Below are positions 53,123-62,111 of a stretch of 64,000 nt of DNA, piece by piece. Source of the DNA: an uncultured Oceanospirillales bacterium (GTDB lineage Bacteria > Pseudomonadota > Gammaproteobacteria > Xanthomonadales > SZUA-36); the NCBI GenBank assembly GCA_913055655.1, contig CAJXKA010000002.1, positions 402,178 to 466,177 on the forward strand, given 5' to 3'. The notes beneath the pieces are model-generated. The model was not told the origin of the DNA. It did no database searches and saw only the letters and a program-made list of their open reading frames with translations. Each line of letters opens with the position of its first letter. The stretch's first letter is position 1. The translations under genes and the position numbers were made by a program.

Positions 53123-53668
53123 GTGGTGGTCGCCATCGCGGTGATCCGCCTGCGCGACCTGTTCGCGGTGGTCATGCTGTTCGGTATCTACAGCCTGCTG
53201 TCGGCGGCGCTGTTCGTGGCGCTGGCCGCGCCCGACGTGGCGTTTACCGAGGCCGTCGTCGGCGCGGGCATTTCCACCGTCCTGATGCTGGCGACGTTGG
53301 CCATGACGTCACGTCATGAGCGCCGGCCCGCGCACAAACCCTGGTTGCCGCTGGCGGTGGTCACGGTCACCGGCGCGTTCCTGGTCTATGGCACCCTGGA
53401 TATCCCGTCGTTCGGTGCCCCGGACAACCCCGTGCACACCCACGTCGCGCCGCGTTACCTGGAAGAATCAGGCGAGGAAATCGGCGTGCCCAACGTGGTG
53501 ACCTCGGTCCTGTCCAGCTACCGTGGATTCGACACCTTCGGCGAGACCGTGGTGGTCTTTACGGCTGGCATGGGCGTGCTGGTGCTGCTGGGCCGCGGCC
53601 GACGCCGGCGGGGCGAAGAAGAGGGGGAGAAGAGGGACTCGCAGGGCGAAAAGGAGGGCGCGGCATGA
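53123..53668 (+). CDS. MrpA C-terminal-type subunit (DUF4040 plus MbhE-like)
   Basis: A 181-residue product corresponding to the C-terminal domains of MrpA, MbhD (DUF4040) followed by MbhE. DUF4040 is visible as LRDLFAVVMLFGIYSLLSAA and DVAFTEAVVGAGISTVLML; the MbhE-like part as VTSVLSSYRGFDTFGETVVV. It ends in a charged tail. The start is uncertain: GTG 53123 has no Shine-Dalgarno and cuts the first helix. The frame is open upstream through 53084, reading IESLIDIILLTF, with GGAGA at 53072 but no ATG, GTG or TTG there. A non-standard ATC or CTG start is possible. Overlaps mrpB by 4 bp. Confidence 0.8.
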   Translation: MVVAIAVIRLRDLFAVVMLFGIYSLLSAALFVALAAPDVAFTEAVVGAGISTVLMLATLAMTSRHERRPAHKPWLPLAVVTVTGAFLVYGTLDIPSFGAPDNPVHTHVAPRYLEESGEEIGVPNVVTSVLSSYRGFDTFGETVVVFTAGMGVLVLLGRGRRRRGEEEGEKRDSQGEKEGAA

Positions 53669-54102
53669 TGCAGCACCACCAGATCCTGAGGGTCGTCACC
53701 AAGTTCAACCTGCCGTTGATCATGCTGTTCGGCCTGTACGTCCAGTTCCATGGCGATTTCGGCCCAGGCGGGGGCTTCCAGGCGGGCGTGATTATCGCCG
53801 CGGCCTTCGTGCTCTACGCGCTGGTGTTCGGTCTTGACCATGCCCGCGAGGTCGCGCCGGAAGGCGCGCTGAAAATTTTCTCTGCGCTGGGTGTGCTCAT
53901 TTATGGCGGCACCGGCGTACTGAACATGCTGCTGGGCGGCAATTTCCTGGACTACAACACGCTGTCACCGGCGCACCCGGCTCACGGCCAGCATTACGGC
54001 ATCCTGGCCATCGAATTCGGCGTGGGCATGACGGTGTCATCGACGCTGACGCTGATCTTTTTCGTTTTGTCCGGCCGCAAGGAACGGGGAGGCGACGACT
54101 GA
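53665..54102 (+). CDS. mrpB: Mrp antiporter subunit B
   Basis: A 145-residue MnhB subunit with four helices. HGDFGPGGGFQAGVIIAAAF (about 31-50) is the family signature and YGILAIEFGVGMTVSSTLTL completes the C-terminal helix. Translationally coupled at both ends (ATGA with the preceding gene, one-base overlap with mrpC). Confidence 0.9.
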   Translation: MMQHHQILRVVTKFNLPLIMLFGLYVQFHGDFGPGGGFQAGVIIAAAFVLYALVFGLDHAREVAPEGALKIFSALGVLIYGGTGVLNMLLGGNFLDYNTLSPAHPAHGQHYGILAIEFGVGMTVSSTLTLIFFVLSGRKERGGDD

Positions 54103-54455
54103 TGGATGTCCTCGGGCATTACAACTACTGGATCGTCATTTTCCTGATGATGGCCGGCCTGTACACCGTGATCAGCCGCGGCAACCTGGTGAAGAAAATC
54201 GCGGGGCTGAACATTTTCCAGACCTCGGTCTTCATCATGTTCATCAGCTTCGGTTACATCTCCGGCAGCGCGCCGCCGATTCTTGAAGACGGCGTGACGC
54301 TTTACAGCAACCCGCTGCCGCACGTGCTGATCCTGACCGCCATCGTGGTCGGCGTGGCCACCACGGCGCTGGGCCTGGCGCTCGTGGTCCGCATTCGCGA
54401 GGCCTACGGCACCATCGAAGAAGAAGAAATTCACAGCCAGGACCGGGATTTTTAG
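54102..54455 (+). CDS. mrpC: Mrp antiporter subunit C
   Basis: A 117-residue NuoK-homologous subunit with three helices (about 7-27, 32-54, 71-93). NIFQTSVFIMFISFGYISG in the second and VLILTAIVVGVATTALGLAL in the third parallel NuoK. The helix-2 glutamate of NuoK is replaced here (QTSVF), as is usual in MrpC. It precedes the first of three antiporter-like subunits by 34 bp. Confidence 0.9.
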   Translation: MDVLGHYNYWIVIFLMMAGLYTVISRGNLVKKIAGLNIFQTSVFIMFISFGYISGSAPPILEDGVTLYSNPLPHVLILTAIVVGVATTALGLALVVRIREAYGTIEEEEIHSQDRDF

Positions 54456-54489
54456 ATCCGGACTGGCCAGGGAAACTGACGAAACGCAC

Positions 54490-55965
54490 ATGGAACACTT
54501 TCCGGCCCTGATGATTGTCTTGCCGCTGCTCGCGGCGCCCGTTGCCGCGGCGCTGCCGAACGGCCGCCTGCCGTGGTTGCTGACCACGGCGGTGTCGTGG
54601 GGTGTGCTGGCCATGGCCTGCTTCCTGCTGGCCACGGTGCTGGGCACCGGCCCCATCAGCTACGAAATGGGCGGCTGGGCGCCACCGTGGGGTATCGAAT
54701 TCCGTATCGACACGCTGAACGCGTTCGTGTTGTTGATCGTTGCGGGCATCGGCGCGGTGGTCACGCCGTTCGCCGGCCCCAGCGCGCGGGCGGAGATTCC
54801 GCAGCGCCTGCAGTCGCTGTTTTACTGCCTGTTCCTGCTGACCTACACCGGCCTGCTGGGCATTACCGCCACCGGCGATATCTTCAACATGTTCGTGTTC
54901 CTGGAGATCTCGTCGCTTTCCAGCTATGCGCTGATTGCCCTGGGGCGCGACCGGCGCGCGCTGACGGCGGCCTACCAGTACCTGATCATGGGCACCATCG
55001 GCGCCACGTTCTTCCTGATCGGCGTCGGCCTGCTGTACTCGGTGACCGGTACGCTGAACATCGCCGACCTGGCCGAGCGCCTGCCGGCGCTGGAAGAAGC
55101 CCGCGTGGTGCACACGGCCTTCGCCTTCCTGGTGGCTGGCATTGCCCTGAAGCTGGCCCTGTTCCCGCTGCACCTCTGGCTGCCCAATGCGTACACCTAC
55201 GCGCCGTCGGCCGTCAGTGCCTTTATCGCGGCCACGGCGACCAAGGTCGCGGTCTACGTGATGATCCGGGTGCTGTTCACGGTATTCGGCGTCGAGTTCA
55301 GCCTCGGCGAGATGCCCCTGCAACCCATCCTGGTGGTGCTGTCGGTCATCGGCGTGGTCGTCACGTCGCTGATGGCCATTAACCAGCTCGACGCCAAGCG
55401 CCTGCTGGCCTATTCCAGCGTCGCGCAGCTCGGCTACATGGCCATCGGTATCGCGTTCGGCACCACGCTGGGCCTGACCGCGGCCATCACGCACGTGTTC
55501 AACCACGCCCTGATGAAAGGCGCATTGTTCCTGGCGCTCGGCGCGGTGGCCTATCGCATCGGTTCCACCCGAATTCATGACATGGCCGGGCTGGCGAAAG
55601 TCATGCCATGGACCATCCTGGCGTTCGCCATCGGCGGCCTGAGCCTGGTCGGCGTGCCGCTGACGGCGGGCTTCATCAGCAAGTGGTACCTGATTTCCGC
55701 GGCACTGGAGCAGGGCTGGTGGTGGCTGGCGGTGATCATGCTCATCACCTCGCTGTTCGCCGTCATGTACGTGTGGAAAGTCATCGAAGTGGCCTGGTTC
55801 CGTGACCTGCCTGAAAGCCGGGCCGATGTGCGCGAAGCGCCGCTGTCACTGCTGGTGCCGGTCTGGGTGCTGGTGGCGGCCAATGTCTGGTTCGGCATTG
55901 ATACCCGCTTCTCGGCCGGCGTGGCCGCGCGTGCCGCCGAAGCCCTGCTGGGAGTGGCGCCATGA
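54490..55965 (+). CDS. mrpD: Antiporter-like subunit MrpD (1)
   Basis: A 491-residue NuoN/M-like subunit with about 14 helices. The essential Glu is in FVFLEISSLSSYALIALGRD and the Lys in VAGIALKLALFPLHLWLPNA, followed by AATATKVAVYVMIRVLF. These residues define the ion/proton channel of Mrp and complex I antiporter subunits. Overlaps the next gene by 4 bp. Confidence 0.88.
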   Translation: MEHFPALMIVLPLLAAPVAAALPNGRLPWLLTTAVSWGVLAMACFLLATVLGTGPISYEMGGWAPPWGIEFRIDTLNAFVLLIVAGIGAVVTPFAGPSARAEIPQRLQSLFYCLFLLTYTGLLGITATGDIFNMFVFLEISSLSSYALIALGRDRRALTAAYQYLIMGTIGATFFLIGVGLLYSVTGTLNIADLAERLPALEEARVVHTAFAFLVAGIALKLALFPLHLWLPNAYTYAPSAVSAFIAATATKVAVYVMIRVLFTVFGVEFSLGEMPLQPILVVLSVIGVVVTSLMAINQLDAKRLLAYSSVAQLGYMAIGIAFGTTLGLTAAITHVFNHALMKGALFLALGAVAYRIGSTRIHDMAGLAKVMPWTILAFAIGGLSLVGVPLTAGFISKWYLISAALEQGWWWLAVIMLITSLFAVMYVWKVIEVAWFRDLPESRADVREAPLSLLVPVWVLVAANVWFGIDTRFSAGVAARAAEALLGVAP

Positions 55966-57449
55966 TGGGCATCGACCCCGTGAACGCGCTCTGGCTGGCC
56001 ATCGTGGTGCCGCTGATCGGCGCCATCGGCGTGGCCCTGACGGGGCGCTGGCCCAACGTTCGCGAAGCCGTGACGCTGGTGACCGGCGTCGTGCTGCTGT
56101 CCATCGTCGTGCCGCTGTGGCCGGTGGTCATGGCCGGCGACGTACCGCGTTTGGTGCTGATCGAAACCCTGCCTGGGTTACCCATCGCGCTGTCGGTAGA
56201 ACCACTGGGCATGCTGTTCGCCCTGATCGGGTCGCTGCTGTGGATTGTTACCTCGGTGTACGCGATCGGCTACATGCGCGGCCACCACGAGAAGAACCAG
56301 ACGCGGTTCTACACCTGCTTCGCCATCGCCATCGCCTGCACCATGGGCGTGGCATTCTCGGACAACATGTTCACGCTGTTCCTGTTCTACGAAGCGCTGA
56401 CGGTGTCCACCTATCCGCTGGTGACGCATGCCGGCACCGAGGCGGCGAAGAAAGGCGGCCGGGTTTACCTGGGCATCCTGATTTCCACGTCCATCGTGTT
56501 CCAGTTGCTGGCCATCATCTGGACCTATTCGCTCACCGGTAACCTGGACTTCCAGGAAGGCGGCGTTTTCGGCGGCGAGACACCGGCCTGGCTGATCGGC
56601 GTGCTGTACGCGCTGTTCGCCTTCGGCATCGGCAAGGCGGCGCTGATGCCGTTCCACCGCTGGTTGCCGGCGGCGATGGTCGCGCCCACACCGGTCAGCG
56701 CGCTGCTGCACGCCGTGGCCGTGGTCAAGGCGGGCGTGTTCACCGTGCTGAAAGTGACCGTCTACCTGTTCGGGCTGGATACCATCACCGCCGCGGGCGC
56801 CAACGAATGGCTGCTGTACGTGGCCGGCGCCACCATCCTGCTGGCCTCCCTGGTGGCGATGACGAAAGACAACCTGAAGGCGCGGCTGGCGTATTCCACG
56901 GTCAGCCAGCTGGGTTACATCGTGCTGGGTGCGCTGCTGGCGACGCAGCTGGGCATTATCGGCGGCGCCATGCATATCGCCACGCACGCCTTCGGCAAGA
57001 TCACGCTGTTTTTCGCGGCCGGCGCCATCATGGTGGCGGCGCACAAGACCGAGGTCAGCCAGCTCGACGGCCTGGGCAAGCGCATGCCGTGGACGTTCGC
57101 GGCGTTCACCATTGGTGCGCTCAGTATCATCGGCCTGCCGCCTTTCGCCGGGTTGTGGAGCAAGTGGTACCTGGCGCTGGCCACGCTGGAAACGCAGCAC
57201 TGGGTGCTGCTGGGCATCCTGATGGTCAGTTCACTGCTGAATATTTTCTACCTGCTGTCGATCCCGATGCGCGCGTTTTTCCGCACCGCGGCCGCGACGG
57301 CAGTGGACGATGGGCATGACCACGGCGGTGAAGCACCGGTCGCATGCCTGCTGGCCATGGGCTTCACCAGCCTGGCCTGTATCGTCCTGTTCTTCTACCC
57401 CGGGCCGCTGTATGACCTGGCGGCCATGATTGTGGGAGTCACTCCATGA
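55962..57449 (+). CDS. Antiporter-like subunit (2), MrpA-N/MrpD type
   Basis: A 495-residue homologue of the same Proton_antipo_M fold. Glu is in LFLFYEALTVSTYPLVTHAG and Lys in FGIGKAALMPFHRWLPAAMV, followed by HAVAVVKAGVFTVLKVTVYL. The last segment (VKAG with Lys) is more like the NuoL/MrpA N-terminal type than MrpD (1), so it may do the job of the missing MrpA N-terminal channel. Overlaps the small downstream gene by 4 bp. Confidence 0.82.
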   Translation: MMGIDPVNALWLAIVVPLIGAIGVALTGRWPNVREAVTLVTGVVLLSIVVPLWPVVMAGDVPRLVLIETLPGLPIALSVEPLGMLFALIGSLLWIVTSVYAIGYMRGHHEKNQTRFYTCFAIAIACTMGVAFSDNMFTLFLFYEALTVSTYPLVTHAGTEAAKKGGRVYLGILISTSIVFQLLAIIWTYSLTGNLDFQEGGVFGGETPAWLIGVLYALFAFGIGKAALMPFHRWLPAAMVAPTPVSALLHAVAVVKAGVFTVLKVTVYLFGLDTITAAGANEWLLYVAGATILLASLVAMTKDNLKARLAYSTVSQLGYIVLGALLATQLGIIGGAMHIATHAFGKITLFFAAGAIMVAAHKTEVSQLDGLGKRMPWTFAAFTIGALSIIGLPPFAGLWSKWYLALATLETQHWVLLGILMVSSLLNIFYLLSIPMRAFFRTAAATAVDDGHDHGGEAPVACLLAMGFTSLACIVLFFYPGPLYDLAAMIVGVTP

Positions 57450-57718
57450 CCGACGACAACAAGACCGGCGACGGCAAGACTTACTGGCTGGACCAGCCGA
57501 AGAACCAGCGCACGGTGCGCGTCAGCCTGTACGTGGCCTGCGCGATCCTCGTCGTGATCGACTTTTTCGTCCACCGCCACATCATGTTCGCGATCGAGAA
57601 GATCCCGGCGTTCTACGCCCTGTTCGGTTTCGTTGCCTGCGTGGTGCTGGTGTGGATTGCCACCTGGATGCGCAAGTTCCTGATGCGCGGAGAAGATTAT
57701 TACGATGTGGAGCCCTGA
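57446..57718 (+). CDS. Small two-helix membrane protein of the antiporter operon
   Basis: A 90-residue protein I cannot assign to a family. A polar N-terminus (TDDNKTGDGKTYWLDQPKNQ) precedes two hydrophobic segments (about 26-43 and 55-72); the tail GEDYYDVEP is acidic. It overlaps antiporter subunit 2 by 4 bp and antiporter subunit 3 by 14 bp, so it is surely co-translated with them. That makes an accessory or linker subunit of the complex likely, which is inference from context only. Confidence 0.75.
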   Translation: MTDDNKTGDGKTYWLDQPKNQRTVRVSLYVACAILVVIDFFVHRHIMFAIEKIPAFYALFGFVACVVLVWIATWMRKFLMRGEDYYDVEP

Positions 57719-59411
57719 CGTTCCCGCGTTTGTCCCGCTGTACTGCGCCGCACTGCTGGCGCTGTTCACGCGCGGCTGGCTGCGGGTGGCCATCATGCTG
57801 GCCGCGCCGATCCTGGGTGGGCTGCACCTGCTGGGCATCGAGCCTGGTGTCAGCGTCCAGCTGCAGCTGCTGACGTTTGACCTGGAGCCTTACCGGGTCG
57901 ACAGGCTGAGCCTGCTGTTCGGCTACCTGTTCCACATCGCGGCGCTAATTGGTGTGATCTACGCCCTGCACGTGAAAGACACGATGCAGCACGTGGCCGC
58001 GTTGCTGTATGCGGGCAGCGCGGTTGGCGCCGTGTTCGCCGGCGACCTGGTCACGCTGTTCATGTTCTGGGAAGCCATGGGCCTGAGCTCGGCCTTCCTG
58101 ATCTGGGCCTCGCGCGACGAACGCTCGGTGGGCACCGGTATCCGATACCTGATGTTCCAGGTGGTCTCCGGCCTGCTGTTGCTGGTGGGACTGATGTGGC
58201 ATGCCCAGGCCACCGGCAGTATCGCCTTTAACCAGATCGGCACGGAGTCCACGGCCGGCTGGCTGATCCTGCTGGCCTTCGGCGTCAAGGCGGGCTTCCC
58301 GTTCCTGCACAACTGGCTGACCGACGGCTACCCGGCCTCGACGCCCACCGGAACCGTGTTCCTGTGCATGTTCACCACCAAGGCGGCGGTCTACGCGCTG
58401 GCGCGGGGCTTCCCGGGCACCGAAGCGCTGATCTACGTGGGCATGACCATGGCCTGCTTCCCGATCTTCTTCGCCGTGATCGAGAACGACCTGCGCCGCG
58501 TACTGGCCTACTCGATGATCAACCAGCTGGGTTTCATGGTGGTCGGCGTCGGCATCGGCACCGCGCTGGCGCTGAACGGCGCCGTGGCGCATGCCTTCAA
58601 CGACGTGCTGTTCAAGGGCCTGCTGATGATGGCCATGGGCGCGGTGCTGCTGATGACCGGGCGCATGAACGGTTCCGACCTGGGCGGCCTGTACAAGTCG
58701 ATGCCGATTACGGCCACGCTGTGTTGTATCGGCGCGGCGTCGATCTCGGCGTTCCCGCTGTTCAACGGTTTCGTCAGCAAGTCGATGGTGATGTCGGCGC
58801 TGATGTACGAGGGTTACGAGTACGTCTGGCTGGCCATGCTGTTCGCCTCGGCAGGCGTGTTCCACCACGCGGGTATCAAGATTCCGTACTTCGCCTTCTT
58901 CGCGCATGATTCCGGCATCCGCACCACCGAGCCGCCCGTGAACATGCTGATCGCGATGGGCATCGCGGCAGTGGCGTGTATCGCCATCGGCAGCTTCCCG
59001 TCGCTGTTGTACAACCTGCTGCCTTACGACTACGAGTACTCGCCGTACGACATGACCCACGTGCTGACGCAGCTGCAGTTGCTGTTCTTCTCGGCGTTGG
59101 CATTTGTGTGGCTCAATATGCGTGGCATGTATCCGCCAGAGCTTCGATCCACCAACATCGATATCGAGTGGCTGTGGCGCAAGGGCCTGCCACGGCTGGG
59201 TCGCGGCGTAGTCGCGGCCTGCCGGGCTGTATCCGGCTCGCTGGGTACGGCGGGTTCGGCCATGCTGAAGCAACCGATTTTCAAAGCCACCCGCAACAAC
59301 CTGCAGATGGCCCTGGCGCGCAACTGGCCGACCGGCAGCATGGTGATGTGGGTGGGCGTTTTCCTGGCGGTGATGCTGGTCGCGGGAATCCTCAGCACGC
59401 GCCTGTCCTGA
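57705..59411 (+). CDS. Antiporter-like subunit (3), MrpD/NuoL type
   Basis: A 568-residue protein with 14 or more helices. Glu is in LFMFWEAMGLSSAFLIWASR and Lys in LAFGVKAGFPFLHNWLTDGY, with FTTKAAVYALARG in the next channel half. A C-terminal extension (about 480-568) has a further helix (MVMWVGVFLAVMLVAGIL) after a basic amphipathic stretch, which might form a lateral helix as in NuoL; this is a guess. It is the last gene; its stop is 10 bp from the converging hydrolase stop, leaving no space for a terminator. Confidence 0.82.
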   Translation: MWSPDVPAFVPLYCAALLALFTRGWLRVAIMLAAPILGGLHLLGIEPGVSVQLQLLTFDLEPYRVDRLSLLFGYLFHIAALIGVIYALHVKDTMQHVAALLYAGSAVGAVFAGDLVTLFMFWEAMGLSSAFLIWASRDERSVGTGIRYLMFQVVSGLLLLVGLMWHAQATGSIAFNQIGTESTAGWLILLAFGVKAGFPFLHNWLTDGYPASTPTGTVFLCMFTTKAAVYALARGFPGTEALIYVGMTMACFPIFFAVIENDLRRVLAYSMINQLGFMVVGVGIGTALALNGAVAHAFNDVLFKGLLMMAMGAVLLMTGRMNGSDLGGLYKSMPITATLCCIGAASISAFPLFNGFVSKSMVMSALMYEGYEYVWLAMLFASAGVFHHAGIKIPYFAFFAHDSGIRTTEPPVNMLIAMGIAAVACIAIGSFPSLLYNLLPYDYEYSPYDMTHVLTQLQLLFFSALAFVWLNMRGMYPPELRSTNIDIEWLWRKGLPRLGRGVVAACRAVSGSLGTAGSAMLKQPIFKATRNNLQMALARNWPTGSMVMWVGVFLAVMLVAGILSTRLS

Positions 59412-59421
59412 TCCAGGTGCG

Positions 59422-60063
59422 CTACAACAGGTCTTTGGTACCGGTCACCTGCGCATAGCGGTCGCGGATGATGTCCAGCGCCGCCGTGTGCATGCCCGGT
59501 GAGATCGCCGCGGTCGCGTCTTCGACCACCGTGGTGTCAAACCCCAGGTCGCTGGCGCTGCGAACCGCGCTGCTCACGCACTCATTGGTGTAAACCCCCA
59601 CGATCACCAGTCGGCTGACGCCCAGGCTGCGCAGTACGAATTCCAGGTTGGTGGCGATAAAGACGCCGGATGCCGTCTTGTTGATGATGATTTCGTCGCC
59701 TTCAGGGGCCACTTCGGGCAGGAACTCGGCTTCCGCGCTGCCCGGCGCCGCCAGCAGGCCAAGGCGTTTATGTTCGGGGCTGCGGTCGCGGCCGTCCCGG
59801 GTCAGGGACTGGATACGGACGTGGATGACCTCGTCGCCTGCCTGCCGGAAGTGTTTCTGCAATTGCGCGACGTTGGGCAGCACGGTATCGCGCATGCGTT
59901 GCCGGAAGGCCTCGATATCTTCATCAGAGATACCCACGCGTCGCAGGCTTGAGAACGCGCCGTGGCCCGGTTCGATGCCCAGTCGCTGCAGGTCGATACA
60001 CAGCAGGGCCCGGCGATCGGGCGGGCAGGGTGCGATGTCGTTGTTAACGCGCCGTGTCGTCAT
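59422..60063 (-). CDS. Isochorismatase-like cysteine hydrolase
   Basis: A 213-residue protein with the family triad Asp24 (LCIDLQ), Lys129 (INKTASGVF) and Cys162 (TNECVSSAV). Members include nicotinamidase, isochorismatase and various amidohydrolases; the substrate here is unknown. It converges on the antiporter operon and diverges from the gamma-glutamyltransferase gene. Confidence 0.88.
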   Translation of the reverse strand: MTTRRVNNDIAPCPPDRRALLCIDLQRLGIEPGHGAFSSLRRVGISDEDIEAFRQRMRDTVLPNVAQLQKHFRQAGDEVIHVRIQSLTRDGRDRSPEHKRLGLLAAPGSAEAEFLPEVAPEGDEIIINKTASGVFIATNLEFVLRSLGVSRLVIVGVYTNECVSSAVRSASDLGFDTTVVEDATAAISPGMHTAALDIIRDRYAQVTGTKDLL

Positions 60064-60144
60064 CAGGTCGCATTTTAACCCAGGGCCATGTTGTATCCGG
60101 CAGGTGCGTTATATTGGGGACTGTACCCAGTCCTGGAGCTTCGA

Positions 60145-62031
60145 ATGAACCTCGGTCGAGTCAGCATCACCCTCGTGACCACCCTGGCACTGACGTGCGC
60201 GAGCCCGATGGCCGGCGCCCAGGCCACCAGCAAGCCGGTGCTGCATGGCAAGCACTGGATGGCCATTACCGGCAAACCGCTCGGTGCGACCGCGGGGGCC
60301 ATGACCTTTGCGCGCGGTGGCAACGCGGTGGACGCGGCCTGCGCCATGCTGGCGGCGACGGCCACCATGTGGGACGTGCTCAGCTGGGGCGGTGAGACCC
60401 AGGCGCTGATCTACAACCCGAATACCGGAAAAGTCATCGGCGTGAACGCGCTGGGCGTGGCGCCGACCGGCGCGACCCCGGAATTCTTTCGTGAAAAGGG
60501 CATGGTCTACCCGCCGGAGTATGGCCCGCTGGCCGCCGTCACCCCGGGCACGCCCGGTGGCCTGATGACCATGCTGGCCGAGTTTGGTGAGCTGAGCCTG
60601 GCCGAGGTACTGCAACCGGCGATGGAGCTGGCGGCCGGCTACCCGATCGAGACGTCCAACGCCGACAACATCGAGCGCCGGCGTGAAGTGCTGGAGCGCT
60701 GGCCGAGTTCCACCGAGCTGTTCCTGCCGCACCGCGACCCGGACAACCCCGCGAAACGCGGTGCGCCGGTTGGTGGCGAGATTTTCCGCCAGGAAGACCT
60801 GCTGGCGACACTGCAGAAGCTGGTCGACACCGAGGCCCAGGCCCTAGCCGCCGGCAAGGACCGCAAGGCTGCCATTTACGCCGCCTACGACCGTTTCTAC
60901 CGGGGTGATATCGCCGAGGCCATCGTGACCGCCAGCCGCGAACACGGCGGCCTGATGACGATGGAGGACATGGACCAGTGGCAGGTGTACCTTGAGGAGC
61001 CGGTTACCACGAACTACAAGGGCATCGACGTCTACAAGCTGACCACGTGGGTGCAGGGCCCGGTGATGCTGCAGGCGCTGAACCTGCTGGAGCCGTTGGA
61101 CCTGAAGGGCATGGGGTACAACTCCACGCGCTACATCCACACGCTCTACCAGGCCATGAACCTGGCCTTCGCCGACCGCGATTTCTACTACGGCGACCCG
61201 TACGTACCGCCCGAGGAGCCGATTGAAGGGCTGCTGAGCAAGGAATACGCCGCCGAGCGTCGCAAGCTGATGCCGGCGGATCACAACCTGACCGACCTGA
61301 AGCCGGGAGACCCGTACCCGTTCCAGGGCGGCAAAAACCCGTTCGAGGACCTGCGCCAGGCCTGGAACCCGATTCCGCCGAAGGCCGATGCCGAGGGCAC
61401 CGAGGGCTTCCAGCAGGCGTTGAACATGAGCCACGACGAGGGCTTTTACGCCGGCACCACGTCCATCCAGGCGGCCGACAAGGAAGGCTGGGTGGTCTCG
61501 ATCACCCCCAGCGGCGGCTGGATTCCGGCGTACGTTGCCGGCGACACCGGCATCGGCCTGAGCCAGCGCATGCAGAGCTTCGTGCTGGACGAGCGCCTGA
61601 ACCCGTACAACGTGGTCCAGCCCGGCCAGCGTCCGCGCGCCACGCTCACGCCCAGCCTGGCGCTGAAAGACGGCAAGCCGCTGATGGCCTTTTCGGTGCA
61701 GGGTGGTGACAGCCAGGACCAGAACCTGCTGCAGTTCTTCCTCAACATGGTCGAGTTCGACATGAACGTCCAGCAGGCCGCCGAGGCCCCGAACATCACC
61801 AGCTACCAGATGCAGAGTTCCTTTGGCGCGCACGACGCGCAGCCGGGCCGCATCGAGGTGATGCCGGTGGTGCCGCCGTACACGCGCGAGGCCCTGGGCA
61901 AAATGGGCTACGACGTGGAGGTGGTCGAGCGCACCTACAGCCCCATCACCGCCATCTGGTTCGACGCCGAGCACGGCACGATGTGGGGTGGGGCGGGCAA
62001 TACTGGCGAGGATTACGGTATCGGCTGGTAG
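60145..62031 (+). CDS. ggt: Gamma-glutamyltransferase family protein
   Basis: A 628-residue Ntn-hydrolase precursor exported by a signal peptide (1-25, SITLVTTLALTCASPMAGA). Family blocks are FARGGNAVDAACAML and AAVTPGTPGGLMTMLAEFGE. The autoproteolysis/nucleophile Thr439 sits in AGTTSIQAADKEG; E. coli GGT has TTHYS here, so the following His and Ser are replaced. Enzymes of this type cleave glutathione and gamma-glutamyl peptides, or act as acylases. Open frame from 60088; ATG 60145 has GGAG six bases upstream. Activity should not be assumed given the changed motif. Confidence 0.85.
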   Translation: MNLGRVSITLVTTLALTCASPMAGAQATSKPVLHGKHWMAITGKPLGATAGAMTFARGGNAVDAACAMLAATATMWDVLSWGGETQALIYNPNTGKVIGVNALGVAPTGATPEFFREKGMVYPPEYGPLAAVTPGTPGGLMTMLAEFGELSLAEVLQPAMELAAGYPIETSNADNIERRREVLERWPSSTELFLPHRDPDNPAKRGAPVGGEIFRQEDLLATLQKLVDTEAQALAAGKDRKAAIYAAYDRFYRGDIAEAIVTASREHGGLMTMEDMDQWQVYLEEPVTTNYKGIDVYKLTTWVQGPVMLQALNLLEPLDLKGMGYNSTRYIHTLYQAMNLAFADRDFYYGDPYVPPEEPIEGLLSKEYAAERRKLMPADHNLTDLKPGDPYPFQGGKNPFEDLRQAWNPIPPKADAEGTEGFQQALNMSHDEGFYAGTTSIQAADKEGWVVSITPSGGWIPAYVAGDTGIGLSQRMQSFVLDERLNPYNVVQPGQRPRATLTPSLALKDGKPLMAFSVQGGDSQDQNLLQFFLNMVEFDMNVQQAAEAPNITSYQMQSSFGAHDAQPGRIEVMPVVPPYTREALGKMGYDVEVVERTYSPITAIWFDAEHGTMWGGAGNTGEDYGIGW

Positions 62032-62111
62032 TCCGCGAGGTCCAATCGAGGATCCAATGGTGTGAGCGCGCCAACCTCGCAATGCCCGCATTCTGATAAA
62101 GTGCCGGGACC

